Source: Ostrinia nubilalis (taxonomy: Eukaryota > Arthropoda > Insecta > Lepidoptera > Crambidae). Taken from it: DNA of 64,000 nt. Below are positions 43,716 through 56,300 of the stretch, in pieces. Position 1 is the stretch's first letter. Each line of letters starts with the position of its first letter. The translations under genes and the position numbers were made by a program. The notes below the pieces were generated by a model. The model saw only the letters and a program-made list of their open reading frames with translations, was not told the DNA's origin and did not search any database. The stretch spans positions 15,996,001 to 16,060,000 of the forward strand of contig NC_087092.1 in assembly GCF_963855985.1 (NCBI RefSeq). The letters are read 5' to 3'.

Positions 43716-43937
43716 TAGTCTTTTTCACGTAAGATGATCCGTATGACACTTCAAGGTTATCCATATTACGCATACTACATATGCAGAATATTTTTGAAAA
43801 AATATTTGTATTTTATCTTCTATACTTATAATAAATCTGTAGAGAGGTCAATTCTGTACATGAAATATATTTTCAAAATAACTATCAGGGGGTGATTAGT
43901 GATCGATACTGATGCCAAAAATGCAATCGGTAAAATT

Positions 43938-43994
<57 letters not shown>

Positions 43995-44915
43995 ATGTTC
44001 CTTATAGAAACAAAAACTACTCGACGGATTTTAACGAAACTTGGTACAATTATTCTTCATACTCCTGGGCAGGTTATAGGATACTTAGGAATTCCCACGG
44101 GAACGGGAATTAGAGGGGAAAATCCGTTTGTATGAAAAATCTAAACCGCTTGAGTTAGACGTTTGAAATTTGGCATACCTTAGTAAACTTAAAGCTTAGT
44201 TACAACAGGATATTGCAAAATTCCCGCGGGAACGGGGGTTAGCGGGAAAAAACATTTGTATAAAAAAATCTAAACCGCGTAAGATAGATGAAGGGGGTAA
44301 ATGGGATCCACGCGTACGAAGTCGCGGGCGGCCGCTAGTTAGCAATATAATAAAAACAAAATTAACTACTTGTCTTGAAATATATAGTAAAATCTGAGTC
44401 TATTGATTATATTTTAATTAAATACGATGTAAAAATATTTTTTATTTAATGTACGCAATGTGTGAAACGGAATAGATTTAGTGCTGGAGTATTTCTTGTA
44501 TAATAAAATCGATTATTTCCGCGGTTCATTAATCGATTGCAGTGAATACTTAGTTATTAAAAACATCACAAAAATCAACTATATTTTTCGATTATTGACT
44601 TTAATAAACGCATTGAAAATAAATTAATAGTTTTTAAGTTAAAGAAAAAGAACCAGTACTTTTTAGGGATCGTTTTTTTGAACACGAACCATGAAATTTG
44701 AATATTATCAATAAAAAATTGTTACAATAATATTTATAATTAAAAAAACATGTTTTTTTGTTAAATAACACCTATACAAAATATTTCTCTAAAAGTAGGT
44801 TTTACTAACTCTTCGAAAAAAATCGATAGATAAATCGCTATGGTTTAGTTATGTGACATCTCTAAATCTTTCAAACTCGAAACGTCATACGGATCATCTT
44901 AGGTGAAAAAGACAA
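43716..44915. mobile_element. TA-flanked element with TAGTCTTTTTCACGTAAGAT ends, hosting another element
   Basis: Left TAGTCTTTTTCACGTAAGAT then GATCCGTATGAC; right complement TTGTCTTTTTCACCTAAGAT then GATCCGTATGAC. TA on both sides (43714-43715, 44916-44917). The (GTCT)n element at 43820-44340 is nested inside, leaving about 680 bases of host sequence. Confidence 0.75.
43820..44340 (+). mobile_element. (GTCT)n element with GCGGCCGCTAGTT end, copy A
   Basis: CTATACTTATAATAAATCTG at the left, a long GTCT run at about 43940-43994, then TACTCGACGGATTTTAACGA and GGGAATTCCCACGGGAACGG-type units, ending GCGGGCGGCCGCTAGTT. It contains about two copies of a 134-base unit. Inverted relative to copy B at 49091. 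Confidence 0.8.
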
Positions 44916-45189
44916 TAGCATGCGTAATGATTGTCTCAAGAAAAGTCCCCGCAGCTTTAGGCATTTTCATACTATACTTGAGCAAGCAAGTAGGAAGGTC
45001 TTCTTAATAAAAAGGATAATAAACCTACATTTTAAAAAGTTATAGAGATAATGGGCATTGAGCAATACTGCGAACATTGCGTGAATATGTAATTTTTTAT
45101 CAATTTAACTTGAAGAAGCTTAGGATTTCTTAGTCCGTAAATATGTATCAATTTCATAAAAATAACATTTCCTCGGTTATTTTTCTTTA

Positions 45190-45290
45190 CAGGTAAGATA
45201 GCCAGTTCCTCCGTCGTTGAGGATTCCGGGTGAAGCTCGCTTCCACCTTCGGCCTGATCATCACTTACTCTTTGTGGAATAAAAAAAAGA
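45190..45290 (-). repeat. Dispersed repeat fragment (GATGATCAGGCCGAAGG family)
   Basis: Minus strand GTGATGATCAGGCCGAAGGT, GGAAGCGAGCTTCACCCGGA, ATCCTCAACGACGG. Related fragments lie at 50485-50548 and 51838-51905 on the plus strand and partly at 34325-34375. Its open reading is a repeat consensus, not a gene. Confidence 0.6.
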
Positions 45291-45299
45291 AGTACGTAA

Positions 45300-47481
45300 C
45301 ACATCCAGACTTGTTTTGGTTAGACTCGGCCTCGTCTATACAGGAGTTAGTTTTATACCTTTAAAATTAAACCAATTTTAACGATCACACGTCGAAATAA
45401 ATCAACAATGTGGCCAAGTCCTTAGGCCATGTATTGTTTATCGCCCATGTGAGTAATGGGGCTTGCATCAATCATCGGGAGGGATGAATTATATCCTTAT
45501 ACAGCGACTTATCTTACCTTTATACAGGGAATTAAAAAAATATTATAACTGTGTGCGCGGGTTTTCACGCGATGGGCATCGGTAATAATGGTCCGGGTCA
45601 ATTAATTTGTACAACCTGTCATTACGGCTATTAAAATAATATTTTTGTGTTTAAATATTAACTAGTTGACTAGTTTATCTAGGATATATTACATTTTTAG
45701 CTTCGTTTAATTTGAGATACTTAAGGTGAGTATGGACTAAAGTATTTCTATTTAATGTAACGTTCGTACGAATGGAACAATACAAATAAAATGTGTGACA
45801 TTTGGTTCGTGACAGATTTACACCAGTGACAGACACCATAACATTTCATAGAGCGACTCGTTAATCTGTTACAAGTATAAATGCTCTAGCTATATTAATC
45901 ACCTTTGTGATCAGGGACTATCAGAGAAAATTTTCAAACAAATAGATCTATAAAACATTTATTTACAAGGAAGACATGATATCTAACGACTTTCTTGTAA
46001 GTAGTGTAAGCCCCATAAAAGTTAAATGCAATAAATGATTCATGAAAGCCGCGAGCCTTCGTGCAAAAACTGTTCAGCTCAATAAATCGACTGGTGAATG
46101 AAGAAGTACGCAGTTATTGATTCTTAAGGCTCATCCACGCTAATGTATTTTACGCCGACTAACGAGAAGTTTAATATACAGGATGAATACCAAAAGGATT
46201 GACTGTTTTGAAAAAAAAAAAGGTTGACAAATACAACAACTTTCCCTAAGAATTGACCTGTACATAAAAATGTACATCACTAAAACAGAAAATAAGTAGA
46301 GAAGAACTACACTGAACTGTCCTTTATTTGACACTGATAGGGGGGCCACCGTCAAGAGCTGATCGCTGATTCCGACTTTTGCCACGGTGGAAACCATGTA
46401 GTTGAACGAAAATGGTGACGCCCTTCTGTCAATGTCGTCGGTGGGACATTTCAGTGTAGTTCATCTTTATGGGGACGGAGGAGACGTTTTTTTTTTGAGA
46501 ATTTGGATTGGAAGGATTTCCTTGCATTTGAGCAGTACAATTTGGTTTAATCTGCCACAGGGGTCATTCTGTATATGGAAAAGCGAACTTCGTAACACGT
46601 AATGCGCTGGTATGGACGCGACTTTAGTCCGACCGGCTGTAATCCCGTTGTACAAATATATTATTATGGCGAGAATCGAATGGCAAAGCGATAATCCTGC
46701 ACCTGACATCGGCTACCAAGCATGAGCTCGATAATGCCTTTGGCGAATTACTAACCACGCGACGTCTAAAGAATGATCACGCGCATTTGTTAACTTTTCA
46801 ATTGAGAGTGCGACACAATACTTATAAGTTACTAACGAGATATTTATATTCTACGTTTTTTTGTTTATATTTTTATCCATGTGTGGGAAAACTTAGCTGT
46901 TTGATTTATTTTCTTATACTGAGAGTGCTAGAATGATTATGTTAGTATGATTTACGTTTAATTATTGTTTATGCTTGTAGAATACGTGTCAAAAATGCAA
47001 TAGAACCAAATCAGATTAAGTTTGCTGCCTGTCACTCAATATGCGATGCGATTAAATGTGATGCTTGTGTGTGATGACTTTAGTTGCTTAGGAGTTTAGC
47101 GCGGTGCGTGTGAAATAGGTACTTACTCCTTTTTTTGTAAAAAAAAAATCTTTCGAGGAGACCCAAGGGTCGATCATAAATATCGTTAAGGAATAAAAAA
47201 AATACAAAATTACGATCAAAACCATATTAGCCCTAAAATGCGTGAAATATAAATCCTCCATACACTGACCTCACCCAGCATTCCAACGATACATTTGGTA
47301 TATAAATACCAACAATAATGTTGAATACCTATCTCGAACTTGATCTTATTTATTGCTATTTTGCTTTCAAATTAGCCAAATATCACCTTTAATATGCAGG
47401 AAAAGCAATAACTTCTCAATAAGGTGATAAAATGGAGGGAGTGAGATACACACAAGAGGTCCTTGACATGAACTTGAGTAA
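45300..47481. other. 2.2 kb region without a supported gene
   Basis: No exon with acceptor and donor could be defined. The part at about 46320-46720 is less AT-rich and open on both strands for 65-85 codons, which may be chance. AT-rich elsewhere. Confidence 0.3.
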
Positions 47482-48917
47482 TAGTCCAGTAGAATTAGCT
47501 TTTAAATCGGAAATAATTCCTACAAAAGATTTTATTGTTTTAATGGCTTCATTGGTTGCCCATTAAGATTCTCCTAAGTTTTCGACTTCGACGGAGTTGT
47601 GCTTAAGTGGTGGGGGCCCCCGAAAGAGGCATTTTTTCGGTTTTCCGGTTATACCACGTAAAGGACTTACCCTATCAAAAAGTGGTCTTCATGACGGTTG
47701 AAGGGCACTTAATCCTGCAATGAATAAGACCAAATTCATATGCTTTGGACAAACCGTTCTCGCGCTAAAGTTCGGCAAAGTAGAAAATATACGTATAATT
47801 AATGACCCTCTCCACGTCCAATGGTTTGTTACCCACAGGCTTCCAAGTCTTGAAAAGGGCCACCTCAACCAGTGTAACCCTATCAAGGCTTACGAGCTTG
47901 ATGCGCCTATCCTTGTTCGTCCCAGCCGTTCCTTAACTGCGGTTGCTGCACCTCTTCCTGGCACTCACCTGAACGACTCTGTGTTACCTACTGTGGCTGC
48001 CCCTCTTCCTTGTATCCTCCTGCATGACTACGTTGCCTAGCCGTATGCCTGGTCTAAGGTTCGACGCCAAAAATCAACAACAACAAGTTCATATTAAAAC
48101 GCTGAAGAGTTTTTTGTTTGTTTGTTTGAACGCGCTAATCTTAAGAATTACTAGTTTGATTGAAATCATTATTTTTGTGTTGAATAGCTCATACATTGAG
48201 GAAGGCTATAGGATATATACAATCACTCTACGACTAATAGAGGCGAAGCAGTAAAGAAAAATGTTGCAAGCACGGAAAATAGTATTTAAACTATTTTCAC
48301 GCGTACAAAGTTGATTTTGTGGCGTCGAACCTTGGACCAGGCATATAGCTAAGCAATGCAATCATACAGGAGGGTATAAGGAAGAGAGGCAGCCACATTA
48401 GGTAACACAGAGTCGTTCAGGAGAGTGTCAGGAAGAGGTGCAGCAACCGCAGTTAAGGAACGGCTGGGACGAACAAGGATAAGCGAATCAAACTCGTGAG
48501 CCTTGTTAGGGTTACACTGGTTAAGGCGACCCTTTACAAGGTTTGGAAGCATGTGGGTAACAAGCCATTGGACGTGGAGAGGGTCATAAATTATACGTAT
48601 CTTTTCTACTTTGCCGAACTTTAGCGCGAGAACGGTTTGTCCAAAACATATGAATTTGGTCTTATTCAATGCAGGATTAAGTGCCCTTTAACCGTCATGA
48701 AGACCACTTTTCGATAGGGTAAGTCCTTTACGCGGTATAACCGGAAAACCGAAAAAACGCCGCTTTCGGGGGCCCCCACCACTTAAGCACAACTCCGTCG
48801 AAGTCGAAAACTTAGGAGAGTCTTAATGGGCAACCAATGAAGCCATTAAAGCAAAAAAATCTTTTGTAGGAATTATTTCCGATTTAATCAATTTTTGTGT
48901 TTAATTCTACTGGTCTA
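47482..48917. mobile_element. Foldback element 2 (TAG[T/A]CCAGTAGAATTA ends, TAA duplication)
   Basis: Arms of about 600 bases (47482 to about 48080, about 48308 to 48917) are inverted copies at roughly 90 percent identity around a 230-base loop. Ends TAGTCCAGTAGAATTA and complement TAGACCAGTAGAATTA. TAA flanks both sides (47479-47481, 48918-48920). Each arm holds a palindromic GGTGGGGGCCCCC block next to TTTTTCGGTTTTCCGGTTAT, and a 106-codon open frame (MNKTKFICFGQTVLALKFGK...) facing the loop that matches nothing I know. Confidence 0.85.
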
Positions 48918-48959
48918 TAATGTGATTTTAGAATATTGTATATCGCTTTATACAGGTTG

Positions 48960-49056
48960 TCCCAAAAAGAGCGTGCCAAACTTGAGGAGATGATAAACTA
49001 ATGTTTTTTTTGTATAGATGGTCTATCATCTGAAGTTTGGCACGCTCTTTTTGGGA
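48960..49056. mobile_element. 97-base hairpin MITE
   Basis: TCCCAAAAAGAGCGTGCCAA at the left and its complement at the right (24-base inverted ends) with further pairing of GATGATAAAC and GTCTATCATC; no coding content. Confidence 0.7.
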
Positions 49057-49090
49057 AGCTCTATAATATTGACAAACGAATTTATTTCAA

Positions 49091-49713
49091 ACTAGCGGCC
49101 GCCCGCGACTTCGTGCGCGTGGATCTCGTTTTACCCCCCCTTCATCTATCTTACGCGGTTCAGATTTTTTCATACAAATGTTTTTTCCCGCTAACTCCCG
49201 TTCCCGTGAGAATTTTGCAATATCCTGTTGTAACTAAGCTTTAAGTTTACTAAGGTACCTGCATGCCAAATTTCAAGAGTATCTTACGCGGTTTAGATTT
49301 TTTCATACAAATGTTTTTTCCCGCTAACTCCCGTTCCCGTGGGAATTTTGCAATATCCTGTTGTAACTAAGCTTTAAGTTTACTAAGGTACCTGCATGCC
49401 AAATTTCAAGAGTCTATCTTACGCGGTTTAGATTTTTTCATACAAATGTTTTTTCCCACTAACTCCCGTTCCCGTGGGAATTTTGCAATATCCTGTTGTA
49501 ACTAAGCTTTAAGTTTACTAAGGTACCTGCATGCCAAATTTCAAGCGTCTAACTTAAGCGGTTTAGATTTTTCGTACAAAAGGATTTTCCCGCTAATTCC
49601 CGTTCCCGTGGGAATTCCTAAGTATCCTATAACCTGCCCAGGAGTATGAAGAATAATTGTACCAAGTTTCGTTAAAATCCGTCAAGTAGTTTTTGTTTCT
49701 ATAAGGAACATTC

Positions 49714-49756
<43 letters not shown>

Positions 49757-49876
49757 AATTTTACTGATTGCATTTTTGGCATCAGTATCGATCACTAATC
49801 ACCCCCTGATAGTTATTTTGAAAATATATTTCATGTACAGAATTGACCTCTCTACAGATTTATTATAAGTATAGAT
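49091..49876 (-). mobile_element. (GTCT)n element, copy B with four tandem 134-base units
   Basis: Starts ACTAGCGGCCGCCCGCGACT; ends with the TACAGATTTATTATAAGTAT side of copy A. It contains a GACA run near 49715-49755 and four tandem units of about 134 bases from 49147 to about 49660 (TCTTACGCGGTTTAGATTTT ... CCTGCATGCCAAATTTCAAG). Copy A has about two units. Confidence 0.85.
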
Positions 49877-52800
49877 ATAGATGACTCACTGCCCTTATCG
49901 TGCCCTCGCTTTTGCTCTAAGTTCCAAGAGTGCAATTTCAAATGATGTACCTAGAGCAATAATTTTAATTGAATACAAAAGGAAATATTCGAGTAAAAAT
50001 AACTTAATAGAGTGAGAGTGTGATTCTAAATAAAATAAAAATATACACTACACCCAGCCCAAACCAACCTACATAGTATCCTACATTTTTGGCTCGAATG
50101 AACTGTAAATTCACTAAACGAGTACGTACAAGCCCGTAATTGCATCCTGCTCTCACACCGAAGCCCTGCAAGAGCCCTGGACTAAATTATTACTTATTTC
50201 GTACGCAATTTAGCACTATGTTGCCGCAAATGACTGCTTTTATCGTGTAAGCAAACCCTCATTAAGTAGGTAAAAGGCAGTAAAAGTTTCGGAATTATGC
50301 TTTATGGTTTAACCAGATGTTACTGAAAATTTAATTGTACATAATTTGCATAAAGCCTACTTAATAACTTACTATTAATAAATTCTTAGCCGTTGCCACA
50401 CACAGCGCGCAAGGATTTTGTGTATAGCAGTTTTAAATGCTTATTTTACCATTTTTTCTTCCAGATATATGATTTTTTTTACCCACACAGGGGGAAGTTC
50501 TTAGCCTGTATTTCACGTGATGGAAAGTGAAGATCAGGCCGAAAGCGGAATCAAATAACTTTTTATTTTATCCAATTATTTTGTGCGTAATTAAAGGATA
50601 TTCAACTTGCACATGACAACAATTAAATACTCCGTAACCATCAGTGCACGAGTCCATTTATCTCTTCACTTCTTAATTGTTTTCGTGTCGTACAAGCAGA
50701 GGGCACCGTCGCAGCTGCCAGATTTATAACGTCAATAAAAGTTAAAAGTCCTCTTTACATGAGCACTAGCGTTCATAAATAACGGAGGACATTGAGAATA
50801 ATACTGTGTGCCCCTGCGCATGTGACAATTTTGGGTCCCGTATGATCCACGTGGTTATCGTTAATTTCCTACCTATATCCAGACGCTTCTCTATAATGAT
50901 AACAAAAGCTATTGCAATTTAATTAACTTTAAACAAACACTCAATTAGTTTGACGGAAAACGTTATAATAAGACTTAACGTAGAGTCAAAAATGTTTGCA
51001 GCTTTTCACGTGTTGCGCTGCGAGCATAAGTTTTTCGTCGTGTCGATTTCTACTGGACTAATTTAGGCTCTTGAGTTACGTAGATGGCCGTTGATTTTTA
51101 GGATAATATACCCAACTCCACTAACTAATCTTGGACTTCAATAATAATAACCACAGAACCCGATAACACAGTCCGTCGCAACCTTAACTTTTTAAATATG
51201 CACTTTTTCTCTCAGCATGGCCAGTAAGCGACACGAATATAATGCTAATAAGTTTTAAGTTAACGGAGGCAAATACCATAATGGTCACGCGCTCGCCCCA
51301 ATATATTGGTACGAACTGTCTCGTTGAATGCTCGACCACTTTGGAGCACCTCCTTGGTATCATTTTTGGCAAAAAAAGCCCATCAAGCATTTACTTGAAA
51401 GGAGACTTTATTCCTAGAAGCTAAAGCTCAATCTCGTTAAGAAAGCTTTTAACTGGGTAGTTATCAACATTGATACCGACCCATTTAAATACTTTTAAGT
51501 TGCAGGCGAAAATATGTTCCCACATAAGACCGGCTTACTTACTGAAAATAAAACTCTAACTGTAAATTGTCGTAAGCTCTCACGTTAAATAAGTTTAGAC
51601 TCTTTTAAACGATATCATTTGCGAAGTAATGGGTATCATTTTGAACTTTCGTTTACGATTTTGAACCTAAATGATACTTAGCTGCCACCTGTTTTTACAT
51701 TTTTTCCGTACTTACATTTATTACTTTTTAAATTGAAATCGTTACACTTGTTTCTTACGCGTGTAAGTTTTGTTACGCATATCCCCTAAGTATCCAAAGG
51801 TCATGTAAAGTTTATTAAGAGCATTTTTATCAAAAACGACGATGACGAGGAAGCTGATGAAGGAAGTGATGATCAGGCCGAAGGTGGAAGCTTCACCTGG
51901 AATCCTAACAAAATTATGAAATTTAAACATACATGTTTTAAATATCAATCTAAAACTTGCGTTTCTAATAAGTACTTATCATGTCTAAGCCTACTAAATG
52001 GGCGAACAATTCACTCCGTTTGAGAGCTCGCTTCTTGCAATAAATTGTACGCGCTGCCAATACCAAGCGGTGTTCAATGCTGTTTGAGAAGCAGCAAGTA
52101 AAAATCGCTCTGACATTTAGTTCAGTTTAGTAGCCATTGAGCACCTTCGAGGTCTAGTGGAAAGATAATAAATTGTATTATCTTGATCCAGAGTTCGAAG
52201 GTTCTTTCTTAGGCTAAGAACTGATGGGAGACAAACTGAAAAATCAGTTTGAGTAACTAAATGTTTCCAAGATATGATGATAAGTAGGCTAGAAAAAGAA
52301 TAAATATTATATGATTATGTGCTAGGATAGGAAAATACGTTATGCCGTTTTGGCCGAAGTCTCCAACACGAGAATTGATGTAACTTTATTTGTTATACCC
52401 ATATGATAGAAATATTGGCGACTCTATCAGCTCAAATAACTTTATATGAATGAACCTCTACTCTCTCGGTAAATGAAGCGATTCTATTGATTCTTTACAA
52501 GCACATCCTTCGCTACGCATCCTCGCACATCTCCGGTGGAAACGCAGCCTAATTCCAATGCGATATTTGGCAATTAACAGTCACCAGAAATGAAAGTTAA
52601 CTAGCTTATCAATCTGACAGTTGAATAAAAAGGACGGACGAATGTATGACTTGAATTTATATTAAGGTCCGGAACTCCAGGCCGTCATACAATAAGCTTC
52701 ATCTCACGGAACCGCGGAGCTAATGTCACGGCCACCAGCTGGTCTAAGCGGGCGGCTGACATTTGGGGCCGTGGGCGCTGCCATCCGGAAAATGTTCATA

Positions 52801-53367
52801 CTGATTAGAGGATAGGCCAATTGACAATACTATGACAACACCAATCGATTGACATACTCATTATTACCTAACAATCGATCTTAGATAGAGAAGTTGGGAA
52901 TATCCCCAAAGAGAAGAAGGGCAGAGGACCGCTTCTAAAGATTTGGAACGAGCTCATATCATCGTCAGATAACCCAAGATAGGCTGCCTAGGTATATTAG
53001 AACGAGGAGAGCCGACCCCAAATTAAATCATGGGAAAAGGCACAAAACAGGAAGAAGTCGGGAAATATAAACACGCGACCACGTCACGCAGCCTTTGAAG
53101 TCAACTGACTGACATGTTGTTGATTTAAGTCTATAATTCCAGCGATCCGGTAAGCAAAGCTACCCCTTCACGAGTAAGTAGGTACGTTAGTTCTACTTCT
53201 TTAATAAAGGTTTCGTATGTCAATTTATTTGTTCAATAATGATTTTATTCGGTCCTATACAGCGCATACAGCCGGACACCCGAAAGGACATTATCGGCGC
53301 ATTACATCAGGCGTGTCGTAACGCTCATTGTTAAGCACGCTGCGTACGCGCATCCTCCTGCGCATAC
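49877..53367. other. 3.5 kb region without a supported gene
   Basis: Holds two dispersed repeat fragments (50485-50548, 51838-51905) and a possible degenerate tRNA-type SINE at about 52135-52215 (AGGTCTAGTGG, GAGTTCGAAGGTTC). A GC-richer patch lies at 52690-52800. At 52900-53110 the sequence has a worn retrotransposon-like look (RGRPLLKIWNE reading) that I cannot confirm. Confidence 0.3.
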
Positions 53368-56300
53368 TAGTAGGGAATTTAGTGCAAGAACCCCTCCACT
53401 TTGGTATAGAAGGCTCATTTTTGCACCAGTTGTTCTTTGGGTGCTCCTGAGTAGATTTCCGTCGGTAGACATCGGGAGCCCCCCCTGTGGTAGCAGGGGG
53501 AGGGGGGGCAAGTTTCCTTCTGCCGCGTTTCACTTTAAGGCCCATATCTTTAAAACTATGGGTATTAGGGCAAGTGTGGTGTCATTTTCGGATAATTAAA
53601 GGATGGCGAATTCATTTCTAGAACAAACTTTTTGCCTTTTCATACAAAAAAATAGAAATATTGAGTAAAATTCACAAAAACCAAAAAGTATTTTTTTAAA
53701 TAAACGTCGTTTACTTTTAAACCATTGGAGATAATCTAATAAAAAAAATATGTCCTGAAAGCTACATTTATCAGGATTATAAATATATACCATTATATGG
53801 TACTATTTTCGAAAAAAGTAGGTGAAAAAAAATTTTTCTTCAGGACAAAGCGGGCGAATTTTGATGCGCGTCGGAAAAAAATATTTATTTTATCCAAGAA
53901 TTCATACTATTTGGTTCATAAGCAAGTAAAGGTTATTATTTTAGAATTTATTCAGAGTTTCTGGCACATCATGCTACCATGATTTGTATTTTTTCTTCAA
54001 TTAATTTTGAACTCTATGTGTAAGTCATAAGGTTGAAAATAGTTGAAACACATTTTATTATTGAAAATATCATAAGAAGAAAGCACTAAATAAAGAACTT
54101 GATTTTGTCTAAACGTCTAGTGATTATTATTAGTATTTTAATTAACATTTTTATTTCTACATACTATTGTACCAGTGACTTAAAGGAAAGGTAAGTGTGA
54201 GAAAAGTGAGGATTGATATTATCATAGTACGGGAGATTATTTTTAGCACAAAGGCTACGGCTGTGACCATTATAGTTGTTTTTTCAGACATCACCAGCTT
54301 CTGTACTACTTCTTGCACTAGCATCTCACCTTTTCCAGGCAAGCTTCGGCAGCTGGTCAATTGGTCCATGTATGTAGCCTCCATGTTGCTATCGACTCTG
54401 GTCCACCCCCAACCAGTCGCGTAAAGGGAAGACTGAGTCGGTTACTTGCAACTGATCCTATACGCAAACCCTTTGATATACTGCCAGTAGCCAATGCTGA
54501 TATAAAGTTGTATGGGTTATCTTATGTATGGCCACACCTAAACGTAGTCCACAGCGACCCATTAGGATCTTTATTCTCCCTTTTTTATTCCCTATCATCC
54601 AAAAAAATCCTATCCATTAGTTAGGTGAATTAAGCGTCTGAGTGAAAGCCACCTAATAGTCTTCTGATGCCGGATATGCTGACCCAAGCAGACCCATCCT
54701 TACAGTATTAAGTGTTTCATGGACCCCACATGTATTCCACATGCTCGAGAGCTTCTGTTGTTAGGCCCATTTTGTGGGACATGTGGTTCGTTTCATAATG
54801 CCGAGTTTGCGTACCTGTAATTGCTTGGGCTTACCTTTGATAAGTTTTCCATGACCCTGTATTTCCCTTTAGGAATGATTTGGAGAGGGTTATGTCGTTG
54901 GAGCTTTCCTATTCAGCCCTGTGCTTCTTGGATATGGCTCTATGGCCATAAGGTACCTATGCTTTTAGATAAAGATACTATCAGTTCTGACCCAATAGGT
55001 ATCGTCTCTGACCCTTGTCTCGCTAGACTGTCGGCTCTCTCCTTGCATTCGATCCTTGTATGTCCAGGTATCCCACATCAGGGACACTTTGTCATGCCTT
55101 CAGAGTTTGTTCATCTTTAAGATTGCATCTAGAATAATTCTAGACTCAACCTTTACTGAGGCGATGGCTTTGTTTGAGTGCTGCCTGGCTGTGGCCCAGG
55201 ATGTAAATATTGCGTTTTTACACCCCTGTTTTTAGTGCACACATAATAAATTATAGCGTAGAATTCAGCTTGAAATACTGTAGCAAACCTCCTTAAACGT
55301 TCACTGTGTTCGTAGTGTTTACAGTAGACTCCCGGTCCCGTTCCCAAGGCCAGGCTATCTTGGCTTGGAGCTGTCAGTAAAACAGATTAGGCTGTTCTGT
55401 TGGGATTTTGGTCCTCTTTGTCCCTTGTTCAATATCTATCCACTTATTAGCTCAATCCACTGTTTTTTTCAGTCCACTGATATTGTTTTAGATCAAGTAC
55501 CTCCTCTATTACTACATGCTTGACTATGAACGAGTGCTGTAAGTGCCCACCAACCTAGGCAGTTTTGTATCAGTATATCAAGGGCAGTAATTATGTCCTT
55601 ATGATTTTTTTAAGTTATTTAAAATTTAGTTGGTTCAAGGGGTTCGCGTATAGGGTCAGTTGCAAGCAACCGACTCAGGCTTCCCTTTACCTGACTGGTT
55701 AGGGGTGGACCAGAATCGATAGCAACATGGAGCCTACATGGACCAATTACCCGTAGCTGCCGAAGCTTGCCTGGAAAAGGTGAGATGTTAGTGCAAGAAG
55801 TAGTGCAGAAGCTGGTGCTGTCTGAAAAAACAACTACATATAATGGTCACAGCCGTAGCCTTTGTGCTAAAAATAATTTCCCGTATTATGATAATATCAA
55901 TCCTCACTTTCCTCACACTTACCTTTCCGTTAAATCACTGTTACAATAGTAGGTATGTAGAAATAAAAATGTTAATTAAAATACTAATAATAATCATTAG
56001 ACGTTTAGACAAATTCAAGTTCTTTATTTAGTGCTTTCTTCTTATGATATTTTCAATAATAAAATGTATTTAAACTATTTTCAACCTTATGACTTACACA
56101 TAGAGTTCAAAATTAATTGAAGAAAAAATACAAATCATGGTAGCATGATGTGCCAGAAACTCTAAATAAATTCTAAAATAATAATCTTTACTTGCTTATG
56201 AACCAAATAGTATGAATTCTTGGATAAAATAAATATTTTTTTCCGACGCGCACCAAAATTCGCCCGCTTTGTCCTGAAGAAAAATTTTTTTTCACCTACT

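Noticed and set aside
43899..44135. Frame with repeated VCLS residues
   Set aside because: Translation of the GTCT microsatellite in a non-coding element.
45032..45304. Frame reading SDDQAEGGSELHPESSTTEE
   Set aside because: It comes from a dispersed repeat with further copies at 50485-50548 and 51838-51905.
46140..46709. Less AT-rich stretch open on both strands
   Set aside because: No acceptor-donor pair in a consistent frame and no recognisable domain.
54821..55120. Plus-strand frame of 99 codons in the loop of foldback element 3
   Set aside because: It is antisense to the RNase H remnant, which is recognisable on the minus strand.
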